Positions 1 through 7,541 of a DNA stretch of 11,896 nucleotides are shown here, one piece after another (positions within the stretch are counted from its first letter, which is position 1; each line of letters opens with the position of its first letter). The notes beneath the pieces are model-generated. The model saw only the letters and a program-made list of their open reading frames with translations, was not told where the DNA came from and ran no database searches. This DNA is from Amoebophrya sp. AT5.2 (taxonomy: Eukaryota; Sar; Dinophyceae; Syndiniales; Amoebophryaceae), in contig RXOD01005937.1 in assembly GCA_005223375.1 (NCBI GenBank), positions 1 to 11,896 on the forward strand, in the 5' to 3' direction. A program made the position numbers and the translations under genes.

Positions 1-1294
1 GTCGAGAACCCCCCACACCATCACAGGGCCGCCGCGGCGAAGGGAATGGAATACGAAGCGTACGGCTTCCGCTCGGCGGAATCGTTCCGATCCATACAGA
101 AGCAACTGAAAGAGCTGCTCAAGATCGTCAAGGGCTACTCCTCCGACCTCGGCTGCAACGTTCAAAAGGAATGTCCCCTAGACATTCCCATGGCCATGTT
201 CAAGGAAGGGTTTAATATCACGGATATTTTTACCTTGATGCCGAAGATGGTCCACCCCACCTTGTGGGAGGAGGAGGCCCAGCTCAACAAGAAGTTCCGC
301 CAGCTACGCACGGCACTGGATGCGAGTACCATTTAATTCCTTGAGCTGTGAGAAAGAACAATATTCATCCTGCAGTGTGCACATCCTTTTCGCACGGCAC
401 GTGCCGCGCCACCGCCCCCCATAAGCGCTCCCGAACGCATTCTCAGGTGGCATTTACAACACGATCAACCGGAATCACTCGAGAGCCCACACCGTCGTGT
501 GGATGATGCACCAACTGATCCGTGAATCGTTGGGCGTGAATCCTCGTGTCGATCAGCTGACCGGTTTTTACAACACGAACGTGGTGCATGTTTACACCAA
601 GGACAAAGAGCCGACGATGCAGACGGGTGGCGGCGACAAAGAAAAGGAGAAGCGCTCCACATCCACGATCCTCCGGACATCCAAGAAGGAGAAGAAGCAC
701 GAGCGCCTGCGGAACCGGACCAAGAGCCTACCGTACTGGAAAACGCAGCAGGCGCATGGCGGTTACCCCGGCGGCAAGTATGGAGGCGCGCAATGGGGAG
801 CAGGCCTTGGCAAAGGAGGAGGGCAGTGGGGCCACGGCGGCGGCTACGGCCCAGCGGCTTTTAACCCCTGGAACCAAGGTCAAAGCTCCTGGCACGGTGG
901 GTGGCAGCAGCAACATCCCCCCGGCAAAGGCGTTCCGCAGCAACCGCAACTGGAAACCATGAAGGAAGTGCGCGACTTCGTCGCCCCCAAGCTGGCATCG
1001 AAGCTGCGCGTCCCTGAGTCGACGCTGTGGCAGTGGGTGGCCGAAAAACAGTACTGTGTGCTCCACGGAGGTGAACGCGAGGGGATGAAGTCCGCTCGCG
1101 GAGTCGCGGTATTCTGCAAGCACAAGGATGGCTGCCAGTGGTCGCACAGCAGCACGAATGCCAAGCACGACGCCATCTGCCCACCGGCCAACGACGGGCA
1201 GCAACCCGGCGGCGGCAAGCAGCCCGAGAAGAAGGGCGGCGGCGGAGGGAAGCAACCGGGGAAGAACCCGAAAGGCCCGCGGCCGCCGTGGTGA
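1..1294 (+). CDS. Gag-like protein of the retroelement (two exons, 5' possibly partial)
   Basis: Exons are predicted at 1-325 and 447-1294, stop TGA at 1292-1294. The frame is open from base 1. The first in-frame ATG at 46 gives 375 residues after splicing, but the start could lie upstream of the window. The N-terminal third is helical and charged. Residues about 197-262 are very rich in Gly, Gln, Trp and Tyr. Then comes a folded-looking segment with C297 and a cluster C317-x5-C323-x3-H327, resembling the end of a CCCH zinc finger rather than the classical CCHC retroviral knuckle. The C-terminus is a basic Gly/Lys/Pro tail. Position upstream of RT, size and nucleic-acid-binding composition suggest the structural/nucleocapsid protein; no sequence match was recognised. 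An alternative is two separate short reading frames without splicing, but the second would then lack a good early ATG context (ATG at 503). Confidence 0.6.
326..446 (+). other. Predicted spliceosomal intron in gag
   Basis: The 121-bp stretch starts GTACCA and ends TTCTCAG, with a C-rich run (about 408-421) before the acceptor. Exon 1 is open in frame 1 up to the TAA at 334, and the downstream coding frame is frame 2, open only from 425 after a TAA at 422. Removing 326-446 joins A at 325 to GT at 447-448, makes a Ser codon, and continues in the downstream frame exactly, so the junction reads ...LDA-S-GIYNT.... The intron contains stops and the 12-bp palindrome CGGCACGTGCCG at 395-406. A frameshift in a decayed copy is the alternative. 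Confidence 0.55.
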
Positions 1295-1643
1295 TCTGAC
1301 GCGGGTTCCACGAGGCGCAATGCACAGTCAGCACAGGAAATCCCAAGACGCTCAGATCTTGGGCGCATTCGATGGACGATGAGATCAGCGATTTGTTAGC
1401 GGGATATGAGAATTTTCTTCTTACTTTTAGTGTACGACTTCGCTCTACAATTTGTCACTGTCAGTTTTCGCAGCGCCAATGAACAGACCGCACGGCTAGC
1501 TTAGCACGACGACCGAGACACTTCCCGGACTACCAGCTCCAACTACATCTGGATGATATTTTATGGTGTATCAGCTTTCAGAAAGGCACTCCCGGACGTG
1601 AAGACAGCCCCTTACAGCGGCGCTGTCACGAAAAAAGTTCCAA
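1295..1643. other. Non-coding gap between gag and pol
   Basis: There is no supported gene in these 349 bases; all frames contain stops. The pol frame is open from 1602. A small hairpin is possible (CCCAAGA at 1342-1348 with TCTTGGG at 1357-1363). Acceptor-like sites occur (TTTCAG ending at 1581, TTACAG ending at 1617), but I found no donor in gag that keeps frame with them. How pol is expressed (separate start, re-initiation or splicing) is therefore unresolved. Confidence 0.4.
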
Positions 1644-4331
1644 ATGCACGGAAAGGAATTCGAGAACCACCGACGACGATCTCGCGTGAACAATTTTAAT
1701 TTTTTGGAGTGGCTCCGCACCACTCAGAAGCCGACTCACCATCAGAACCCATGTGGGAATGCCCGGCCGCACGCAGAGCAGCTGAGCCATACCGCCGGCA
1801 GTGTTGAGAGATGGCCGCGTGGTGAGAGTCGGAACTCGCCTGAGCGGCACGAGCGAGAGTTGTCGGCGCGAGCAGCCGTGGGAGCGACCCCTCGCGCACA
1901 GCGAGCACTGATCTTTCAGGAAGTTTTATCGTTACCCAAATCGACACTCTCGCCTCACACTGATCCCAGCACCAGTCATAGCCGCCCAGTCAAATATAAC
2001 GAGAATGACGTGATAACCGCGATGAAGTACTTCTCACTCCGCATCGCCCTTGCGGCCACAGCCTCCGAGGTAGTGGCTTTCCCGATGCCGGAGCTAACGC
2101 AGGTTCGCAAAGACGCGTTCGACGCCATACGCGATGTGCACTTTGAGGTCGACCCGACTGATCGCAAAGCGGCGGAGGCCGAGCGGTTACAGTACTTTTT
2201 CAACAACACGCAGGAGCTACTCGAGTTCCCGGACGGAATCGACGAGAGGCTCCAGTTTGAGCTGCGGAAACCAGACCACATCAAGTCGATCAACGAAGTC
2301 TACATGGGGCACGGCCCCAAGTTTCCCACCCAGAGGTCCAACCCGTGGTTGTGGAACCAGTTGCTGCAGCAGTCCGACTACTTAGATTTCGAGCGCCGCG
2401 AGATGATCTTTTCGAAAGACGGGTTTCTCAATACGGGCTTCCTCGTCGAGGGGGAAGTGCCCAGGTACGGAGCCTGGGATGGCAGAGCCGTGTCGGACGA
2501 GGAGAGGACGAAATACGAGGCGATCGCCTTCGGCGATCGCGACTTCCGCAAGTTGATCAGGAAGCACATCAGAGTGCTCCACCAGCCGGAAGGAGTGTTC
2601 CACGACGAGGACGTCATGCGCAGGGGTTTTGACGCTGTCAATGAGCTCATGGACGGGGTCTTGGCATATGAACAGGCGGAAGAGGACATGAACCTCACCC
2701 GCTTCATAGTACCCATATTCAGCATAGGCCAGCGCTTACAAGAAGACGGCACGTGCGCCAAGGTCCGCCCCATAGCGAACGAAAAACGGAGAAGCCTAGC
2801 ACTGTCTCCGTTGGCCGAACACATGACTCTTCCCTCCATTCCTCATGTGATCGACGGGTTCTTGTACGCAGCCAACCCAAAATACACAGATCCCTTCTCC
2901 CAGGCAAAGAAGGACGTGCTCAATTCCATCGAAACCGGCAGGCAGGCCAAGAAAAAGGGCAAGTTAGCATGGACCGAAGTAGCCAACCTCCCGCTGCCGG
3001 TGCCACCCAGTTCGTCCAATGGGTTTGTGCCGGTGGTGGGTAAGATTGATTTGTTTAGGGCGTATATGCAGTGCGGTGTGAAGGAACCCGAAAACAATCA
3101 GTTTCAGGTGTGGAATCCATATCAATCACGCATGATGTGCGGTAATTTCACATGCATGACTTTTGGCAACATTCATAGTGTTTTTGGTTTTTGTGCAGCT
3201 GTGTCAGAACCATTGAATCACATTATCAATGTGTGTTTGAAAATCCCAGCATTTGTGTACGTGGATGATGTGATCTTTTTTGGCGATCCTGAGTGTATAG
3301 ATTTGTATGCGGACGCCATTCGGCGGGTGTGCGCGCTCCTAGGAGTTGCAATCGCCCCCGAAAAAACAGAGACCGCGCAATTCCATGAGACCATCGACTT
3401 GCTGGGCATAGACTGCACACCCACACCCGAGGGCGCGTACTTTTCGCTATCTAAGAAGAAGAAGGATAGGATCACGAAGGAGATAGGGACACTCGTTGAA
3501 CTCCTCGAGCACTGGGAGCACACCAGAGCGAACTACACTGACAGGGAGCTGATCAGAAACCTCCAAAAGGTTGCCGGCTTGTGCATACACTCCATGTTTA
3601 CACGCAAGCATAAGAGGCACATGCCCATAACACGCATACTGTACGACATCACTAGTTCGTACCGTGAGTTTGGGGGGAAGATCGGTTCAGAGCTGACGAG
3701 ACGCAATATCGTTTTCATCCTTCGTCGATACGTGGGCATACTTCGCACCGAGAAACCAGTTTTCGTCAGTCGATTCGTCGCAGCCAAAGGCAGGACCCAC
3801 CTTTTCACCGACGCCTCCATGGATAAGAAGAAAGTCGCCCTACCCCTAGGCGGCGTCTGCTACGACGAACTCAATTCAAGCACAGGATTTGCCCTACACC
3901 TGACCCAGGCTCAGCTTCCCGAAGTCTTCAAAAACCAAAACATCCAAGTGTACGAACTCATCGCAGTAGCCATGGCCCAGCGCCTTTTTTCTCGCCAGCT
4001 GAAGAGAAACAATTCGATAATTCATGTCGACAATGCCGGGGCAGTCTGGGGCATTGCAAAGGGTATGAGCTCCCATTCTTTATCTTCCGCAGTGATTTAC
4101 AGCATCAACGAGTTTCAGTGCACGGAGCTAGAAGACAGCCTACCGCTTTACGCGTACGTGGCGACGAACGCGAATCCGGCCGATGCTTGCACCCGCTTCG
4201 CCTATCTACAAAAACTGATCGATAGTCACCACACTCAGTTTACATTTTCCAGAAGGGAGATGATGGACGTGCTGTTTCAGCTGGCCGACGAGGCCATGCG
4301 TGCAGTCGTCGACTTTCGCCTCATGAACTAA
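1644..4331 (+). CDS. Reverse transcriptase - RNase H polyprotein
   Basis: This frame of 895 codons copies element RNA into DNA and degrades the RNA strand. RT motifs in order: KVRPIANEK at 373-381; motif A D469 in KIDLFRAY; motif B TFGNIHSVFGF at 506-516; motif C YVDD at 539-542; motif D-like APEK at 571-574; motif E-like DLLGI at 585-589. RNase H follows with the full acidic set: D723 (LFTDAS), E771 (YELIAV), D796 (HVDNAG) and D847 (NPADACTR). The NPAD-x-x-(S/T)R ending of RNase H is typical of DIRS-class and Ty3-like elements. The catalytic set is complete. Residues 1-126 are Arg/Ser/Pro-rich and low in similarity to anything I know. An in-frame ATG at 2022 (MKYFSL) is a credible alternative start. 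No protease or integrase domain is visible. Codon choice in 3020-3330 is more T-ended than on either side. The stop TAA is at 4329-4331; the next coding segment is in another frame. Confidence 0.9.
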   Translation: MHGKEFENHRRRSRVNNFNFLEWLRTTQKPTHHQNPCGNARPHAEQLSHTAGSVERWPRGESRNSPERHERELSARAAVGATPRAQRALIFQEVLSLPKSTLSPHTDPSTSHSRPVKYNENDVITAMKYFSLRIALAATASEVVAFPMPELTQVRKDAFDAIRDVHFEVDPTDRKAAEAERLQYFFNNTQELLEFPDGIDERLQFELRKPDHIKSINEVYMGHGPKFPTQRSNPWLWNQLLQQSDYLDFERREMIFSKDGFLNTGFLVEGEVPRYGAWDGRAVSDEERTKYEAIAFGDRDFRKLIRKHIRVLHQPEGVFHDEDVMRRGFDAVNELMDGVLAYEQAEEDMNLTRFIVPIFSIGQRLQEDGTCAKVRPIANEKRRSLALSPLAEHMTLPSIPHVIDGFLYAANPKYTDPFSQAKKDVLNSIETGRQAKKKGKLAWTEVANLPLPVPPSSSNGFVPVVGKIDLFRAYMQCGVKEPENNQFQVWNPYQSRMMCGNFTCMTFGNIHSVFGFCAAVSEPLNHIINVCLKIPAFVYVDDVIFFGDPECIDLYADAIRRVCALLGVAIAPEKTETAQFHETIDLLGIDCTPTPEGAYFSLSKKKKDRITKEIGTLVELLEHWEHTRANYTDRELIRNLQKVAGLCIHSMFTRKHKRHMPITRILYDITSSYREFGGKIGSELTRRNIVFILRRYVGILRTEKPVFVSRFVAAKGRTHLFTDASMDKKKVALPLGGVCYDELNSSTGFALHLTQAQLPEVFKNQNIQVYELIAVAMAQRLFSRQLKRNNSIIHVDNAGAVWGIAKGMSSHSLSSAVIYSINEFQCTELEDSLPLYAYVATNANPADACTRFAYLQKLIDSHHTQFTFSRREMMDVLFQLADEAMRAVVDFRLMN

Positions 4332-4332
4332 A

Positions 4333-4366
4333 GTGGACAATTTTTCAAGCACCACAGTGGACAATT
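4333..4366 (+). repeat. Short direct repeat at the pol/recombinase junction
   Basis: GTGGACAATT occurs at 4333-4342 and again at 4357-4366, a 24-bp period, immediately after the pol stop codon and just before the frame of the next coding region opens. A T/C-rich acceptor-like tract follows, ending GCACAG at 4402. The role is unknown; it could be replication slippage or part of an expression signal for the downstream frame. Confidence 0.45.
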
Positions 4367-4402
4367 GTGTTTTTTCATCTCTCTGCTCGACAATTTGCAC
4401 AG

Positions 4403-5805
4403 GAGCAAGAAGCTGCCCAGGCCCGTCAGTTCGGCCTGGCGACCACGTTCAAACCCACGAAAGAGGAAAAGAGGCAAGGCAAGATCACAAATCGCTACGG
4501 AAATCAGACCATCAGGATCGAGCAGTTCAATGAACTTCCACCCGACAAGCGAAGCAAAATCGAGTCCATAGTCCCACGACAACTAGCGTGCACCTGGCCG
4601 CTGCGCGATCACTCGGTGGTCACGATCTGGCCAGACGAGGACTTTTACCTCCGCAGCAGCGGTATGGGCAGCCGGAACTCGAAGTGGAAGCTGTGGATGT
4701 TCTGGACAAAGAACAACATGCCGAAGGCATTCTTTGAGCCAGACAAGTACCACTCGAGAGCTCAAGCAGACTGGCTCCGAGCGAAGCGCCCGAACGTCCT
4801 CTGGGCGGAAGTCCAGGCCTTCGGGTGCTACTTACTGGACTGCGACTACTCCCACCCAGAAGTATATTTATCCCTTTCTTCATCATCGTGATCAATTCAG
4901 GTTCAAGTTCTCATCGCATTGCCCGCAGGATAGGCCACAGCGTCAAAGTATCCAGTTGTCGAGGCAGGCACTCTCACTCCTCACCTACAATCATGCAGCA
5001 CTACGCGTCCCTCGTAGGACAGAGGCTGCGCGGGCTGAACGCGTTAGAACGCGGCAACACGATGGCTCAATCATTAATGAGCCAGACCACCATCTACCGG
5101 CTGAAAAGACTCGGCGTCGAGTGGAGCCGGCACGGCGCCTTCCCACCGAACCTCTCCTTCTACGAGCGGCTCTCGCTGCGGCAGAAGCGCATCTTCGAGT
5201 TATGGATGGCGACCGGGCTCAGACCCAGGTCGCTCATGAGCCTACGGAACGAGCTGGTGGAGCAGACGGAGGGCTCCCAGATGTGCACGCTGCGAGTTCC
5301 GTTCATCAAGATAAACCCCACGCCCGGGGAGATGTTCATCGCCCGAGTGCCGAAAGCAGTTTTCTCCACCGACATCCTGCCCATCACGAGGTCCGACCTC
5401 GAGGGCATCGCGAAAACCCTCGGCGCGTCGTTGTACGGCCCGCGCCGCGCGCTAGCGATATACCTGCGCCTCCGCGTAGCCGAATTGGGAGTCAAACCGC
5501 TGCTCCCGGACGGCAAAGTCGACCCAGTTTTCGTCGGGTACAAGAGGGAGGTATGCAAGTGGATGGGCTGGAGCGCGACCAGCACCATGTGGGAGAAGGT
5601 GTACTCGGCCGACGCCTTCGAATGGAGGAAGAGCGGCTTTCAAATCCACCCTCTCGTGCGCAGCTACTTCGACAGCCTCGTGCTGGACGGTCGCGCTGTT
5701 AAGAAGATGAAACCGTGCATAACCGCCAAGAAAGCGGTCCCCACGAAGAAAAAGGCAGCAGCGCCGAAGCGACGCGCGGCCAGGAAGGCCAACAACAAGG
5801 ACTAA
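4403..5805 (+). CDS. Unknown N-terminal domain plus tyrosine recombinase (two exons)
   Basis: Exons are predicted at 4403-4861 and 4999-5805, 421 residues, stop TAA at 5803-5805. The frame is open upstream to 4367 but without an ATG, so entry by splicing (acceptor ending 4402) or frameshift is likely. Alternatively the recombinase starts alone at ATG 4993. Residues 1-153 are unrecognised, Trp/Arg-rich, and contain no methyltransferase NPPY/DPPW motif. Residues 154-387 match the tyrosine recombinase plan: a helical core-binding part, then Arg I at R228 in ATGLRPRS, a box-II-like YGPRRAL with Y299 replacing the usual His and R302 kept, then GWSATST with W344 at the His/Trp position, and Y355 as candidate nucleophile. 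The R302-W344 gap (42) and the W344-Y355 gap (11) are longer than usual (about 23 and 9). The tail, about 388-421, is Lys/Ala-rich like a linker-histone tail, probably for nuclear import or DNA binding. The expected role is integrating circular cDNA. Confidence 0.65.
4862..4998 (+). other. Predicted intron inside the recombinase gene
   Basis: The 137-bp stretch begins GTATAT and ends ATCATGCAG, preceded by a C/T-rich tract (about 4970-4989). The upstream frame 2 reads to a TGA at 4889-4891; the recombinase is in frame 1. Splicing after base 4861 (codon end) to 4999 (codon start) changes frame correctly, giving ...SHPE-HYASL.... The other AG sites I checked between 4900 and 4968 leave the wrong frame. 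Size resembles the gag intron (121 bp). Without splicing, the recombinase could start at ATG 4993. Confidence 0.45.
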
Positions 5806-6109
5806 CCTAACACTTCATTTGTTCCATCTTCTGCATAATTGCTTCTCTCGATTCAGCCATTTGGCCCGGTGTCCCCGCCGAGATTCTACTTTCTAGTTAC
5901 TCAAAATGTTCCTGTATATCTAGATTCATCATACGAGCTTTCGACAAGCATGCAATCGAAGCTCCCAGGACTTCCACGCCGAATGACGGTCCGCGATCCA
6001 GACGTTTCCTTCGCCTTGTAAGCCACGCGGTTGGCCAGAGTACTCTTCCATCGCTCATGCCGCCGGGCAAGTCCGGCATCCTCGAGCGAGGGAAGTGTTC
6101 GCATCGATT

Positions 6110-6311
6110 GGGACATAGTGACCAAGCCGCTAGAGCTTATCATTGATGCTTGTTTTGTCAGTTCTTGGGACATCCTGAAGAATTGGACATCGGTTGACTT
6201 CATACCGGTCCACTTCGGTTGCCCCTGGATCCTTCGACCCAATCGGTCTTAGGATAGCGTTTGGCACGATCACAGCAACACGAGCCAACGTCTAACGAGG
6301 CTGATATATTT
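6110..6311 (+). repeat. Terminal direct repeat, copy 1 (B1)
   Basis: The 202 bases starting GGGACATAGTG and ending GCTGATATATTT are identical, by my reading, to 6607-6808 at a constant offset of 497. Similarity extends 9 bases further left (GCATC shared at 6101-6105 and 6598-6602, then 3 mismatches in 4 bases) and stops there. It lies 304 bp after the recombinase stop, so it sits where B1 is expected in a split-direct-repeat element. Short sub-motifs TTGGGACAT / TTGGGACAT / TTGGACAT recur at its left part. Confidence 0.9.
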
Positions 6312-6606
6312 TTTAAGCATAAATCTAGAAGCCTCGGTGACGGCTGGCTCTCGATCCTACTCTCGTGCCTCTTTCTCTCCACGTTCACTCGAATTCACAA
6401 TGCCACAATGGGCTGGTTCTATTCTCTGTGCACGAGTCTATGACGGGATTTTTCTCGATTCCCGCCCACCCAACCCTGTTTCTTCTTTCTGTTTCCTACT
6501 TTCCTTCTCTACTCAACTGTTGTTGTTTCTCTTGCTTTCAAGCGCTATTCTAAGCGGCAAGACAGGCTTCTATTAGCCCTTTCGGTTATGTTATTATGCA
6601 TCTTTC
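6312..6606 (+). repeat. Spacer between the direct repeats, predicted A2 terminal segment
   Basis: These 295 bases lie between the two identical repeats and are strongly C/T-rich on the plus strand from about 6445 to 6545. No credible gene is present: the short frames here are T/C-rich low-complexity translations. In Ngaro/PAT elements the segment between B1 and B2 is A2, a copy of the left terminus A1. A1 is outside the window, so the identity is a prediction, not an observation. Confidence 0.45.
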
Positions 6607-6808
6607 GGGACATAGTGACCAAGCCGCTAGAGCTTATCATTGATGCTTGTTTTGTCAGTTCTTGGGACATCCTGAAGAATTGGACATCGGTTGACTTCAT
6701 ACCGGTCCACTTCGGTTGCCCCTGGATCCTTCGACCCAATCGGTCTTAGGATAGCGTTTGGCACGATCACAGCAACACGAGCCAACGTCTAACGAGGCTG
6801 ATATATTT
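6607..6808 (+). repeat. Terminal direct repeat, copy 2 (B2), presumed right end of element
   Basis: Perfect second copy of 6110-6311. After 6808 the two copies diverge (ATATTTTTTAAGC after copy 1, ATATTTATTGGC after copy 2), which marks the likely element/host boundary. Identity of the copies suggests recent insertion, since the two would be templated from one RNA. Confidence 0.9.
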
Positions 6809-7541
6809 ATTGGCAGCATATTCCTGTGTCGCTCAGAAATTGATCCCATAGCCAGAGGTGCTTCTTTCAATTCGCGAGTTTTTGCCTCCCCCGCGGCTTC
6901 TCCATTTGCGCGATGGCTTGCTTCAATGTTGACCACTTGGGAGTGAATCCTTGTTGCGCAAACCAAATGCACACCTGTACAAAACGACGAGCTGGAAATG
7001 CAAGAGTAACAAAAAGAGACTCCATTTACTTCGTCCGCCTCCTGGTGCTTTGGCTTTGTCCGTCGTTGATGTGTCAGTCTGTGCGGTATAGTTGTCTTTG
7101 TTCTTCTGTTCCTGTGTGGTGCTGGTCGTCGTCCTTGGGTAGCCGTACTCTGTTTCGATATGGTTATGGTTTCCCCTGTCTCCATCGTTTCCAGACCTCG
7201 CTTTCATCTACGTACAAGATTTTCGTGATCTGCATCCAGTTCACGTTCTCCGTCTCGTCGTACGCTAATAATACTTTATGAATGTATGATGTTGGTGACG
7301 GTGTTCTTTAATTTTGCTGGCCCCGAGTCTTCTCCTTTTCGATTTCGTTTCCGCCCCGGAAATACCGCTACGCACTGCTTATTTTCGAGATTTCAAGATA
7401 GATGCTGATTTTTCCACCGTATGGTATCTTCGCTCCTAGGACAGCGATCCCTTGGCATCAGGAGTGCCTTGGTACCGATGCGAGGTAGAGGTTACTACTG
7501 TTGAAGAGTTTCTTTAAAAGCAGCATCAAAATAAAAAAACA
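6809..7541. other. T-rich intergenic spacer, no supported gene
   Basis: 733 bases between the element end and the next start codon. The plus strand is T-rich, with dispersed runs such as GTTCTTCTGTTCC. A 122-codon frame at 6913-7281 has Cys/Ser/Phe-rich random-looking content without domain features, so I do not call it. The last 40 bases before the ATG at 7542 are A-rich (AAAATAAAAAAACA), as often seen before eukaryotic starts. No RNA gene or clear promoter motif was seen. Confidence 0.5.

Larger units (their letters stand above)
1..6808 (+). mobile_element. DIRS/Ngaro/PAT-like tyrosine-recombinase retrotransposon, 5' end truncated by window
   Basis: Three adjacent coding regions on one strand encode, in order, a Gag-like nucleic-acid-binding protein, reverse transcriptase plus RNase H, and a tyrosine recombinase. 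They are followed by two identical 202-bp direct repeats around a 295-bp spacer. Gag, RT, RH, YR followed by a B1-A2-B2 end is the known architecture of Ngaro/PAT-type elements, which use a recombinase instead of a DDE integrase and make no target-site duplication. No DDE integrase, aspartic protease or DNA methyltransferase motif was recognised, so Ngaro-like fits better than DIRS or PAT proper. The left terminus (A1) is not in the window: the gag frame is already open at base 1. The right boundary is set where the second repeat ends (6808). All frames are intact apart from predicted introns, so the copy may be young and possibly active. The family assignment is inference from motifs and layout. 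Confidence 0.75.

Noticed and set aside
4862..4900. A 39-bp intron ending at TTCAG (4900) in the recombinase gene
   Set aside because: It leaves the wrong frame and meets a TAG at about 4931; the acceptor at 4998 restores the recombinase frame.
4734..5702. 322-codon frame overlapping the recombinase in another frame
   Set aside because: Arg/His/Pro-rich translation typical of a GC-rich shadow frame; the recombinase frame carries recognisable catalytic motifs.
5901..6739. Minus-strand frames sharing the same start in both repeat copies
   Set aside because: They are identical only because they lie in the direct repeat; they diverge at once outside it and have no supporting features.
6913..7281. 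122-codon plus-strand frame downstream of the element
   Set aside because: T-rich composition yields Cys/Ser/Phe/Leu-rich random-looking sequence; length is within chance for this base composition.
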